Origin: Rhynchopus euleeides
Taxonomy: Eukaryota > Euglenozoa > Diplonemea > Diplonemida > Diplonemidae
Length of the DNA: 64,000 nt
Assembly: GCA_963210315.1 (NCBI GenBank)
Contig: OY723248.1
Coordinates: 2,434,727-2,498,726, forward strand
Direction: 5' to 3'
The notes under the pieces were generated by a model. It saw only the letters and a list, made by a program, of their open reading frames with translations, did no database searches and was not told the origin of the DNA. Below, piece by piece: positions 11,004 through 19,009 of this stretch (its first letter is position 1; every line of letters starts with the position of its first letter). A program made the translations under genes and the position numbers.

Positions 11004-12348
11004 CAGTGTTTAAGATACTGTTACGAAAAACGGGGCTTAGCCCCGGTTTTTGAGATTTTGCCCCGAAAAACCGGGGGTGCCTCTTTTTTTTTTTCCACCG
11101 GGATTTTTCTGAGATTCTGTCCGGGTACTATTCCAGGGTACTTTTTGGCCAGAGGAGGCCGGGGGCAAGAGCACAGTGCCCTGCCCCAGGGTTAGCCCGA
11201 TGAACCTGTTGAGCACAAGGTGCACGTTGACTACATGCGGCGTGCGACTATGGAGCAGAATCAGCTGTTCGCTACCGTGGCCTCCGGCGGCTGGGGGGCT
11301 CCGCCCCCCAGACCCCCCTGTGCCGTCTGCCTGTCTTATATCCAACACCCTTTGAGGTCAATTGGGGATGGAATACAGACCACCCGGGAGGATGCAGGCA
11401 GCTCACAGAATCGTACGGTTACAAGGAACAGATGCTCACTACCGTGGCCTCCGGCGGCTGGGGGGCTCCGCCCCCCAGACCCCCCATGTGGCCTGTGCCT
11501 GTCCAGAACCAAGTCTGCAAGGGCAACCTGCGGTGCTTTCAACACCACCGCGCTCTCCCGAACGCCTTTCTCATCGACTGGCTCCTTCGCGTTGGCGCCA
11601 AGAAGGAGCGCGCTCCTCTCGGACCTGGCAGCGGCCCCCGCAGAGGAGCCACCCTGCCCATCCCAGTTGAGTGGCGTGGGGTGGGGTGGGGTTGTGGGAA
11701 GGGAAGCCCTTCCAGTTGGGGAAATGGCTGAAATTTGAACGATTTTTGAACGATTTTTGGCCGTGCTCGTAGCATTCCCCGTTGAGGGGGTCGCTATTTC
11801 GTGTTCTCCTGGCCGCACGGAGGCATTGCCTTACGTCGCCTCTTCCTCTTTTCCTTTGGTGGTGTGTTGGTCTGGCACAGAGGGCGGGACCGTGCTGATA
11901 TGCACAGTGACGACTCTCCCTTTTGTTTTGTGCCCGCCTCCACCGAGATTCGGCTGATGCCTCTCAGACTGGGGGCGGGCGGTCGCCGACCCTTTTCTGT
12001 ACGAGGTTTTCCACAGGCTGCACACCTGCCCCGCGGCTGTGTGGCAGTCTTCGCGGAGTGCAATGCGAAGGTCTGGCCTGACGTGGTGTGACTATTTAGA
12101 CTCCAGGTGTCTCCACCCTTCCTGGTCTGGGGAGCCTCGGTACCCAAGCAGTTTTCGGTCATGCCCTGGACCACGGCCGTGCTAGACTCCTGGTGCAGGC
12201 ACCCGTCATGGTCCGGGGACGGCCCCCCCAGGCAGTTTAACGTCTTACCCAGGACCTGGTGGAGAATGAGGGGTTGTTTTTTTTAGAATTTTACCCCCGA
12301 TTACCCCCGGTTTTCGGCGCGCAGCCCGGAACCCTATCTTTTACCCTG
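11004..12348. mobile_element. non-autonomous hAT-like DNA transposon, copy 1 (with nested insertion)
   Basis: The body runs from CAGTGTTTAAGATA to TATCTTTTACCCTG. These termini form an imperfect inverted repeat beginning CAG, and are flanked by an exact 8-bp direct repeat GTTTTTTC (10996-11003 and 12349-12356). An 8-bp duplication with CAGnG termini is the signature of hAT transposons. No transposase ORF is present. Apart from the nested insertion at 11737-12286, the core of about 790 bp matches copy 2 at 45808-46783. It contains the palindrome CTGGGGGGCTCCGCCCCCCAG twice, at about 11290 and 11458, inside a directly repeated segment of about 45 bp. Confidence 0.8.
11737..12286 (-). mobile_element. 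550-bp nested insertion, retroposon-like
   Basis: Comparison with the empty site in hAT copy 2 (about 46721-46730) defines the insertion exactly: CTGA-AATTT-TACCC there becomes CTGA-AATTT-[550 bp]-AATTT-TACCC here, a 5-bp target duplication. Read on the - strand the element ends in a tandem AAAAATCGTTC tail, as in tail-repeat retroposons. Copies occur at 41769-42292 (complete 3' end) and 42957-43220 (partial). A 126-codon frame (12174-11794) with a CAAC motif and a basic KEKRKRRRK tail is shared with the 41.8 kb copy; its coding status is unknown. Confidence 0.65.
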
Positions 12349-12356
12349 GTTTTTTC

Positions 12357-12695
12357 CGGTTTTTTTTGGTTTTTTTTGGCGGATGGAGCGAAGACCCCCA
12401 ATGGATTATATTCCAGGGTTGTTGGATTATTCCCATCCTTGCTCCCCCCCCGCCCCCTCTGCAAACTGCGCCACGTCATCTTGTGCAGGCCAGCCCAGCA
12501 GTGCGATGGCCCAACCCTTGCAGCCAATCATATTCGTGAAATCGGTTCCGGTGATACGATACGTTTACTTTCGTCCGATGCATTCTTTTCCCTCTGTGCG
12601 TGGTTTTGCCCCTGATGGGGGCAGGAAGGACAGGGGTGTGTGAAAGGCCTAACGTCGCCATGTTAGATCTTCAGACGTGTTACAGATATCCCCTG
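12357..12695. other. spacer with a solitary inverted-repeat terminus
   Basis: AGCGAAGACCCCCAATG at 12387-12403 is the complement of the left terminus of the MITE-like family at 18.9 kb, followed by TGGATTATATTC as near 8434. No partner arm and no gene were found. Confidence 0.4.
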
Positions 12696-12855
12696 TTTTT
12701 TGTGTCAAACGCACCGTGCTCACGGAAGGCGTTCAGAACTAAAAAGGTTGCAGTGGGAGCAATGTTTTGTTCACCTACACTCCACGCCCCAACGTGCAGG
12801 TGACCAGAAGGTTGCACAAACAAAACAAAAGAAACCCGGCAATCCTTTTTTTTGT
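12696..12855 (+). repeat. solo A-B terminal repeat of VIPER-like family 2
   Basis: It starts TTTTTGTGTCAAACGC and matches, in reverse complement, the A1 repeat of the element at 47881-51764 (plus coordinates 51635-51764). It continues into GCAC AAACAAAACAAAAG AAACCCGGCAATCC, which matches that element's distal end (47881-47921). An A joined directly to a B with no internal genes is what recombination between split repeats would leave. The family 1 element begins at the next base. Confidence 0.75.
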
Positions 12856-12990
12856 GTAGCCTCATGCAATGAAGGAGGAAATGGAACACGGAGAAAGCAG
12901 GTCATTCGAGTTTACGGCACGCGTAGTGCCGTAATTGCAGAGCCACATCTCACCTCATCACAGGTCGAGGTGTGTGCGTTTCACCACAAC
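12856..12990 (+). repeat. A1 split direct repeat of family 1
   Basis: It starts GTAGCCTCATGCAATG and ends near GTTTCACCACAAC. It is essentially identical to A2 at 17828-17962. It contains a short inverted repeat, TTTACGGCACGCGTAGTGCCG, around 12912-12932. As the 5' leader of the element it is likely to hold the promoter and untranslated region, but no motif proves this. Confidence 0.85.
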
Positions 12991-13024
12991 TCTCACAACC
13001 TCTCCCAAACAACCAAACAACACA

Positions 13025-14041
13025 ATGCCGGACCGGAACGCAACCGTGATCATCGACCAGGCGTGGATCGATGTTCCGACCCCGGTTGTTCCGGGAAACG
13101 CAGCGGGGGTGGACGGCACCCCCGACTGCGTGTTTCCGGAGTGCGGGGCGCTGCACTCCGACGCGCACTCGTCTGTGTGTCGCATGTGTGGAAGGCGGAC
13201 GACGAAGAGCTGCCTGAAGGCCTACATGGAGGGCACGGGGGATCAGACGGTCGAGAAGATGACCGACCAGTGGATGGAGCCACACTGGGTCTGCCCCCTC
13301 TGCGCGCTGTATCTCCACAATGGTGAGGCAACATGGACCCTCAAGGAGGAGGACGAGGGCGACGCCGATGCCAACATGAGTGACGCTACGCCCAAGGTGA
13401 GGGACCTCTGGGAGTTGATGAGGGGTGTGGATAACCCAAACACCAAGGCAATTCTGGAGGAGGTCTTGGATGATATGCAGAGGAAGGAGCGGCAGGCGAA
13501 GCTGGAACGCGAGGGGCTGACCGGCACCCGCATCACGGTGGTGGAGCAATGGCGCCACCGGATGCAGTCGCCAGCGCTGCACGCAATGGCCATGAGGGCA
13601 CTGCGTGATCGTTTCGGGAAGGGGGCGGACGATGCGGCTGCGGCAGCGACCGGGCCCCAGCACGAACTTCGGGTCGCGCTCTCCGTGTTGGACATCCTGA
13701 TCCCCATCGTGTCGACGAAGCCTGAGGCAGTGCAAGCTGCCCACAACCTCCTGGTCCGCTTGGAGGGGCTGCGCCTCCGGGAGTGGTACGGGCTCGCGGC
13801 GCAGCTGCACTGGGAGCGGCGGCTGGAGGGCATGCCGGCAAGCGCGCTGACGGAGCAACTATTCAGGTCGCTCCAGAGCCAAGCCCAGAGCGAGGGCGAG
13901 AAGGAGAAGGCCAACAACAAGCGGCGCCGCACCGAGGGCGCGTGGGACGAGGAGGAAGAGAGGCCAGTGGTGCCGAAGGGAGGTAAGGGGGGAAAGGGAT
14001 CCAACAAGGGCTTCAACAAGGGATCCAAGTGGGGCAAGTGA
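13025..14041 (+). CDS. Gag-like protein with Cys-rich zinc finger (VIPER-like family 1)
   Basis: 338 residues. The frame is open from 12935, but that ATG is inside the A1 repeat, so 13025 (CACAATGCC, MPDRNATV) is preferred. A Cys cluster reads CVFPEC, CRMCG, SC and WVCPLC, a PHD/ZZ-like metal-binding module. The family 2 gag has the same spacing and sequence pattern, which supports a structural role. The middle is helical, and the C-terminus is basic and Gly/Lys-rich (GGKGGKGSNKGFNKG), suited to nucleic-acid binding. The stop is UGA at 14039-14041 followed by CAA, and the recombinase continues in the same frame immediately after it. Confidence 0.8.
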   Translation: MPDRNATVIIDQAWIDVPTPVVPGNAAGVDGTPDCVFPECGALHSDAHSSVCRMCGRRTTKSCLKAYMEGTGDQTVEKMTDQWMEPHWVCPLCALYLHNGEATWTLKEEDEGDADANMSDATPKVRDLWELMRGVDNPNTKAILEEVLDDMQRKERQAKLEREGLTGTRITVVEQWRHRMQSPALHAMAMRALRDRFGKGADDAAAAATGPQHELRVALSVLDILIPIVSTKPEAVQAAHNLLVRLEGLRLREWYGLAAQLHWERRLEGMPASALTEQLFRSLQSQAQSEGEKEKANNKRRRTEGAWDEEEERPVVPKGGKGGKGSNKGFNKGSKWGK

Positions 14042-14130
14042 CAAGCCACACCTGCGCAGGGAGAGCCGGGGTTGTGCGGGCCGGCGACACCTCCCTCAGA
14101 CACACCGCCACTGCACACACAGTCCACACT

Positions 14131-14841
14131 TCAAGGGGAACCAGCGGTGCCACAAGCTCAAGGGGAGCAGAATTCACGCATGCCGTGGCGAGTAAAAGCG
14201 CAAACCACACAGCCCAGTGCTCAAGGGGAGCCAGCGGCGCATCAAGCTCAAGGGGAGCAGAACCCACGCACGCCGTGGCTAGTAAAAACGGAAATCACAC
14301 AGCCCAGTGCTCAAGGGGAGCCAGCGGCGAAGCAAGCTCAAGGGGAGCAGAATCCACGCACGCCGTGGCTAGTAAAAACGGAAATCACACAGCCCAGTGC
14401 TCAAGGGGAGCCAGCGGCGCATCAAGCTCAAGGGGAGCAGAATCCACGCACGCCGTGGCTAGTAAAAACGGAAATCACACAGCCCAGTGCTCAAGGGGAG
14501 CCAGCGGCGCATCAAGCTCAAGGGGAGCAGAATCCACGCACGCCGTGGCTAGTAAAAACGCAAATCACACAGCCCAGTGCTCAAGGGGAGCCAGCGGCGA
14601 AGCAAGCTCAAGGGGAGCAGAAACCACGCACGCCGTGGATAGTAAAAACGAAAATCACACAGCCCAGTGCTCAAGGGGAGCCAGCGGCGAAGCAAGCTCA
14701 AGGGGAGCAGAATCCACGCACGCCGTGGCTAGTAAAAACGCAAATCACACAGCCCAGTGCTCAAGGGGAGCCAGCGGTGCATCAAGCTCAGGGGGAGCAG
14801 AATCCACGCACACCGTGGTTAGTAAGAATACAGCCCAGTGC
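14131..14841 (+). repeat. 90-bp tandem repeat, 8 units, inside the recombinase/RT overlap
   Basis: Units start at 14131, 14221, 14311, 14401, 14491, 14581, 14671 and 14761; the last is shortened. The unit length is divisible by 3 and both the recombinase and RT frames stay open. In the recombinase frame each unit gives a 30-residue Gln/Pro-rich repeat (AQGEPAAHQAQGEQNPRTPW...). In the -1 frame it gives a Ser/Ala-rich repeat. Each unit itself contains a doubled TCAAGGGGAGC box. Confidence 0.9.
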
Positions 14842-15949
14842 TCAGGGGGAGCAAATGGCGCAGCAAGATCACGGGATGACGCCACACAGGCCGTGGCCGG
14901 TCACCAACACTGCTCGGAGAGAGCAGGCGACAGAGCGGGCCGGCCCAGCAGTGCAGCAGACGGGATCCCAGGGGCGGGACCCGACAGCGGAAGGCCACAC
15001 AATCGAGTCGGGGCTGCAGCGGTGGCTGCGCAGGGGGCCAGCAACTCGAGGACGCCCGCGGATGTCAGAGACAGCAACCCTCCCGGACGGGACGAGGGGG
15101 GAAGTCGTGTCTGCAGCCAACGCCGTTCTGGACCGGGCACTCGCGAACTCCACATGGGACAACATCGCGTCGTGCTACCGGCGGTTCCAGGAGTTCCGTC
15201 AGGCCTGGGAGGCCGCCGAGGGACCCACCGACACGGGGACGGCGATCATCTTGTGGGTCTCCAAGAAGATGTCTGTCGACAACGTGCTGCCATCCTCGGG
15301 GCTGGCCTACAGCTACGCCGTGTCGTCCGCGCACCGCCACATGCTGGAGGACACAGTGCACTCGCACAAGCTCGACGCGTTCAGACGGGGACTGAGGCGC
15401 ATGGGGGCGGAGGTGCCCCGGACACAGGCGGTGCCGGCGACGAAGGCAGAAGTGGAGCAGGCGATGCGGGACGAGCGGGACCCCGAGGTGCGACTGGCAC
15501 TGGGGCTGATGTGGCACGGGGCCGCAAGGTGCTCGGACGTGAAGAGTATTGCAACCCGAGAGGTGCGGGTGAAGAACGACGGGGTGGTATCTATAACCTG
15601 GAGGGGCACCAAGAACGACCCGTTCGCGAAGGGACAGACTACAGGGGTGTGTTTGCCTACGCAGCTGAACGGTGTGCTGGGGAAGACGATGCGGAAGAAC
15701 CGGGACGGCGGCCTGGTTCAAGGCGTGTCGTACAGCAAGGTGTCCCGGGCGGTAAAACGGGTGAACCCCGCGCTGACGCCACACAGTCTACGCAGGGGGG
15801 CAGTGCACCACCTGATTCACAAGGGGCTCGAGTTGCGAGCGGTGCAGAAGCTGACCCGCCACCGGACGACAGAGGGGCTGCTGCAGTACGCCCCACTGGC
15901 CGCGACTCGTCTCGTGGAGGAGACCGCGACTACATCACGCCAGCTCTAG
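14180..15949 (+). CDS. tyrosine recombinase (VIPER-like family 1)
   Basis: The frame runs from the gag UGA (14039-14041) to 15949; the first ATG is at 14180, giving 589 residues. The N-terminus is the 30-residue tandem repeat. The C-terminal half is a tyrosine recombinase: catalytic Arg in AARCSDV, HSLRRGAVHHL (H-x-x-R), LTRHRTTEGL and the nucleophile Tyr in LLQYAPL. These enzymes insert the circular DNA intermediate by strand exchange. Because it is in frame with gag across a single UGA-C, it is probably made as a readthrough extension of Gag, or by reinitiation at 14180. It overlaps the RT ORF in the -1 frame. Confidence 0.85.
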   Translation: MPWRVKAQTTQPSAQGEPAAHQAQGEQNPRTPWLVKTEITQPSAQGEPAAKQAQGEQNPRTPWLVKTEITQPSAQGEPAAHQAQGEQNPRTPWLVKTEITQPSAQGEPAAHQAQGEQNPRTPWLVKTQITQPSAQGEPAAKQAQGEQKPRTPWIVKTKITQPSAQGEPAAKQAQGEQNPRTPWLVKTQITQPSAQGEPAVHQAQGEQNPRTPWLVRIQPSAQGEQMAQQDHGMTPHRPWPVTNTARREQATERAGPAVQQTGSQGRDPTAEGHTIESGLQRWLRRGPATRGRPRMSETATLPDGTRGEVVSAANAVLDRALANSTWDNIASCYRRFQEFRQAWEAAEGPTDTGTAIILWVSKKMSVDNVLPSSGLAYSYAVSSAHRHMLEDTVHSHKLDAFRRGLRRMGAEVPRTQAVPATKAEVEQAMRDERDPEVRLALGLMWHGAARCSDVKSIATREVRVKNDGVVSITWRGTKNDPFAKGQTTGVCLPTQLNGVLGKTMRKNRDGGLVQGVSYSKVSRAVKRVNPALTPHSLRRGAVHHLIHKGLELRAVQKLTRHRTTEGLLQYAPLAATRLVEETATTSRQL

Positions 15950-17655
15950 CGGCGGGGCGCATCCCCAGGGCTCTTGGGGCGTTCCCGTCGTGCGCCGCCC
16001 ACCTCGCCAAGCCGAGCAACTTCGAGGGTATCCTGAGGATGTGTGCCTACGCATACGACCCCGAGGGCGAGGGGGACGAGGCGTGCAGTGCTGGGCTGGA
16101 CATCGGGTACGGCGGGGACTTCTCCGTGGAGGTGGAGGGAGCGCAGGTGCGACCGGAAGCCGAACGTGAGGGGGGGGTGCTGGCACCCATATCATCCAAC
16201 AGGATGGCCCTCGACGCGGTCCGCAGCCTGGACCTCCACGGGGAGCTTGAAGATGTGCTGGACGTCATCACGTCACTCGACGCCTTCGAGAGCCTGCTGA
16301 CGAAGCCGACAGGCGGCAGGATGGCGAGGGGCACCTCGCGGCACATGCGGCAGCACGCGGACAAGCTGCTCGAATGGGAGGTGGTGGAGCCGATGCAGGG
16401 GGACCCCCAGATGACGATGCCGGCTTTCACAGTGGCAAAAAAGGCAGGGGATCTCCGGCTGGTGGTCGATGCACGAAAGCTGAACGCCGCGATGAGGCGC
16501 CCCCCTGAGATGCGGCTGCCGCGCATCAGGGACGTGATCGACGCAGTGCTGAACGCAGATGCAGCCGTGATCGCGGATGGAGTATCATTTTTTTACCAGA
16601 TACCCCTCGCGAAGCCGATCCGGAAGTACTTCGGCATGCGCCTGGGAGATGGCAGAGGCGGCACACTCGACTTGTGGCTGAAGGTGCTGTGCATGGGGTG
16701 GTCGTGGAGCCCATCGATAGCGCAGCGCATCTCGAGGGTTCTCGCAGGGCCGGGGAACGTCGCATGGGTGGACAACTACATCATCCTCGGGGGCAGCGAG
16801 GAGGAGGCGGCGAGGAGATACACCGAGTTCAAGCAGAGGTGTGCCTACGCGAGAGTCGAGCTGCACGAGGAGGCCGAGGGGCAACCCCAGAGACAGTTTG
16901 CGGCCTTCGGGCTGGAGTTCGACCTGCGGGGGCCGACGAAGAGGTTCCGCTCCTCGGAGAAATGGGTGGCGCAGCTGCTGGAGGCGGTGCATGTGCAGAA
17001 CGTGTTGTCCGGGGAGGCAACACCCCGGGCATTCTTCAAGGTGACGGGGGCCATCGTGTGGTGGACGTACACACGAAGCCGTCATCTGTGCTACTCGCCA
17101 AACCTCATCGGGGCCATACGCAGCATCGCGCGGCATGTATCAACGAACAACAACGCGTGGGACGAGCCCACCAGGATGCAGCCGAGTGCGGTCTGGGACG
17201 CGCGCGTATGTCTGCAGGCGATCGCGGAGAACCGGTGGGTGGACCGGGAGGCTCCATACGACGAGGAGTGCACAGTGTGGACAGACGCGTCATCACGCGC
17301 GTGGGCGGCGCTTGCGGAGACCGGCGAGGTGGCGCAGGGGGCCTTCGGGGCCGGCGAAGCGTCAGCACACATTTACATCAAGGAGATGTGGGCCGCTGCA
17401 CTGGGGGTGCGGTTGGCCTCCCGGCTGGGGCGCCGGCGGTGCAAGCTGCGACTGAAGGTCGACAACCTCCCGGTAGTGCGGAGCATCCTGAAGGGGCACT
17501 CTGGCAATTACGTCGCCAATAGGTGCCTGCAGGTGCTGTTCGACGTCGCTGCAGCGGCGCAGCTGCAGGTGTTGCCCGAGTGGGTGCCGACCCACGAGCA
17601 GAAGGCCGATCCCTTCACGAGGGGTGCGCGGGGCGAGGTCGTCATCGATCTGTAA
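15154..17655 (+). CDS. reverse transcriptase - RNase H (VIPER-like family 1)
   Basis: The -1 frame relative to the recombinase is open from 14029; its first ATG is at 15154, and recognisable RT sequence begins near 16000. RT motifs in order: AFTVAKKAGDLRLVVDARKLNA, motif A IADGVSFFYQIPL (Asp at 16576), LCMGWSWSPSIAQ, and motif C WVDN (16765-16776) where YxDD is usual. RNase H follows with TDASSRAW, IYIKEMWAA, KVDNLPVV and the final Asp in KADPFTR, so its acidic residues are all present. The protein would copy element RNA to DNA and remove the RNA strand. Expression by -1 frameshifting from the recombinase frame is inferred. No classical slippery heptamer was seen. Confidence 0.85.
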   Translation: MGQHRVVLPAVPGVPSGLGGRRGTHRHGDGDHLVGLQEDVCRQRAAILGAGLQLRRVVRAPPHAGGHSALAQARRVQTGTEAHGGGGAPDTGGAGDEGRSGAGDAGRAGPRGATGTGADVARGRKVLGREEYCNPRGAGEERRGGIYNLEGHQERPVREGTDYRGVFAYAAERCAGEDDAEEPGRRPGSRRVVQQGVPGGKTGEPRADATQSTQGGSAPPDSQGARVASGAEADPPPDDRGAAAVRPTGRDSSRGGDRDYITPALAAGRIPRALGAFPSCAAHLAKPSNFEGILRMCAYAYDPEGEGDEACSAGLDIGYGGDFSVEVEGAQVRPEAEREGGVLAPISSNRMALDAVRSLDLHGELEDVLDVITSLDAFESLLTKPTGGRMARGTSRHMRQHADKLLEWEVVEPMQGDPQMTMPAFTVAKKAGDLRLVVDARKLNAAMRRPPEMRLPRIRDVIDAVLNADAAVIADGVSFFYQIPLAKPIRKYFGMRLGDGRGGTLDLWLKVLCMGWSWSPSIAQRISRVLAGPGNVAWVDNYIILGGSEEEAARRYTEFKQRCAYARVELHEEAEGQPQRQFAAFGLEFDLRGPTKRFRSSEKWVAQLLEAVHVQNVLSGEATPRAFFKVTGAIVWWTYTRSRHLCYSPNLIGAIRSIARHVSTNNNAWDEPTRMQPSAVWDARVCLQAIAENRWVDREAPYDEECTVWTDASSRAWAALAETGEVAQGAFGAGEASAHIYIKEMWAAALGVRLASRLGRRRCKLRLKVDNLPVVRSILKGHSGNYVANRCLQVLFDVAAAAQLQVLPEWVPTHEQKADPFTRGARGEVVIDL

Positions 17656-17749
17656 AGGGACCAGACGGAGCTGTGTGCCATGCTGACGGCACGGGGCCAT
17701 CTTAGCTGATGAGCGGAGCTCCTCAGTCCCTAGGGGTCCTAGGGGGTTG

Positions 17750-18018
17750 GGTGTGTGCGTTTCACCACAACCTCTCCCCTCCCCATTCCCCCGTGTTGAG
17801 TGACATGTGTCGATAGTGTTCCATTTTGTAGCCTCATGCAATGAAGGAGGAAATGGAACACGGAGAAAGCAGGTCATTCGAGTTTACGGCACGCGTAGTG
17901 CCGTAATTGCAGAGCCACATCTCACCTCATCACAGGTCGAGGTGTGTGCGTTTCACCACAACCTCTCCCCTCCCCATTCCCCCGTGTTGAGTGACATGTG
18001 TCGATAGTGTTCCATTTT
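17750..18018 (+). repeat. B1-A2-B2 terminal repeats of family 1
   Basis: B1 is 17750-17827, A2 is 17828-17962 and B2 is 17941-18018; A and B share GGTGTGTGCGTTTCACCACAAC. B1 and B2 are the same 78 bp, ending GTGTTCCATTTT. The B1/A2 junction (CCATTTT-GTAGCC) represents the sequence expected at the join of a circular intermediate. Confidence 0.88.
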
Positions 18019-18907
18019 CAGTTCGTGGTGCGCAACGCCCCTGCCTCATCCGTCTGGTCTCCTCACGGAGCACGATGCGATTGGTATAGCCATCACGGCT
18101 GAGGTCTGCCGTGATGTGTATCCTCCCGTGTTCCGACGGCACCTGGTGTGATTCAGACTCGCGTGAATACACGTGGGATAAACAGTGTTGAACCGAGTGG
18201 ATTTCAAGAAAGGGAATAGCGAATGTTGGTGTTGTTGGAACAGCAGAACACCAGCCGTGATTCAGTGAACAGTGTACATCATTGTCTTGTCGTTTTCAGA
18301 GCGGTGCCATGCTGACAAGTGGGGACGCTTCTGGCCCCAACCCCACTCACACCCTTCGCTCGGGGCCACCTGGGGCCACTTCAGCCGACGGGGTGTGGTG
18401 CACATGCGAGTGGGTTCTGTGTCACAACAGAAACACTTCGCACGCAGTGGTTGGTTTGTTGTCACCGCGTGCCGGCACCACAGCACCAACGCGTTGGCTT
18501 TGTGTCACTTCCAGACAGAAGCAACTCCGCCTCCCGCTCTTTCAGTCATCCTCTCCTTCGGGGTGCCTCTGTGTGCGAATTCTTGTGTGCTAGAGATGGA
18601 CGGCACCCAACCCCTCCCGGGAGACTATGTGCCGACACTGTGCCTGTGTCACGTCAAAACCGTTTTTCTGCACTTAGAGCACACGCGCTCCCTTCGAGAG
18701 ACGGGAGCGGTACGCCGCCTGCCAGCCACCGAGGCCCCACTGCAGCGCGCCTTGGCTGTCCATCAGCTGAATGAACCGAATTATTTCTCCCGAACCTGGC
18801 AAGCAGCCTTGCCTCCTCCGTGGCGCCGATGTCTCCGTGTCATCTGGCCCACTCTTCATATTTATCTGTGCGCACATGGCCCGAATGTGCAAAAGTTAAT
18901 TCTGCCA
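18019..18907. other. intergenic, no gene recognised
   Basis: ORFs of 100-220 codons occur but lack similarity to known families and lack the codon bias of the flanking genes. Nothing else was recognised. Confidence 0.4.
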
Positions 18908-19009
18908 ATGGGGGTCTTCGCTACGGGGTGATGGTCAGTGCATTTTGGTGCATTTGCTGTTGAATTAGCTGAAAACTGACGAAGGATAACGACCAGCGAA
19001 GACCCCCAC
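18904..19009. mobile_element. MITE-like inverted-repeat element
   Basis: The left end CAATGGGGGTCTTCGCT pairs with AGCGAAGACCCCCACTG on the right. Flanks TTAATTCTGC and TTAGTTCTGC form a near-perfect direct repeat outside the arms, consistent with a target duplication of 8-10 bp and so with a hAT-type origin. The interior resembles 8545-8605. There is no coding capacity. Confidence 0.6.

Larger units (their letters stand above)
12856..18018 (+). mobile_element. VIPER/DIRS-like tyrosine-recombinase retrotransposon, family 1, apparently complete
   Basis: About 5.16 kb. Gene order is gag, tyrosine recombinase, reverse transcriptase-RNase H, as in kinetoplastid VIPER; DIRS and Ngaro place the recombinase last. 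The ends are split direct repeats: A1 (12856-12990) at the 5' end, then B1-A2-B2 (17750-18018) at the 3' end. No target duplication is visible, as expected for recombinase-mediated insertion; the ends abut short T runs. All three ORFs are intact, so the copy may be recent or active. DIRS-order elements replicate through a circular intermediate formed with the help of such split repeats. Confidence 0.88.

Noticed and set aside
14029-15153. RT ORF starting at 14029
   Set aside because: The first codon is GTG and the stretch overlaps the repeat region and recombinase. It is open in the RT frame but has no RT sequence, so the first ATG (15154) is used and frameshift expression is suggested.
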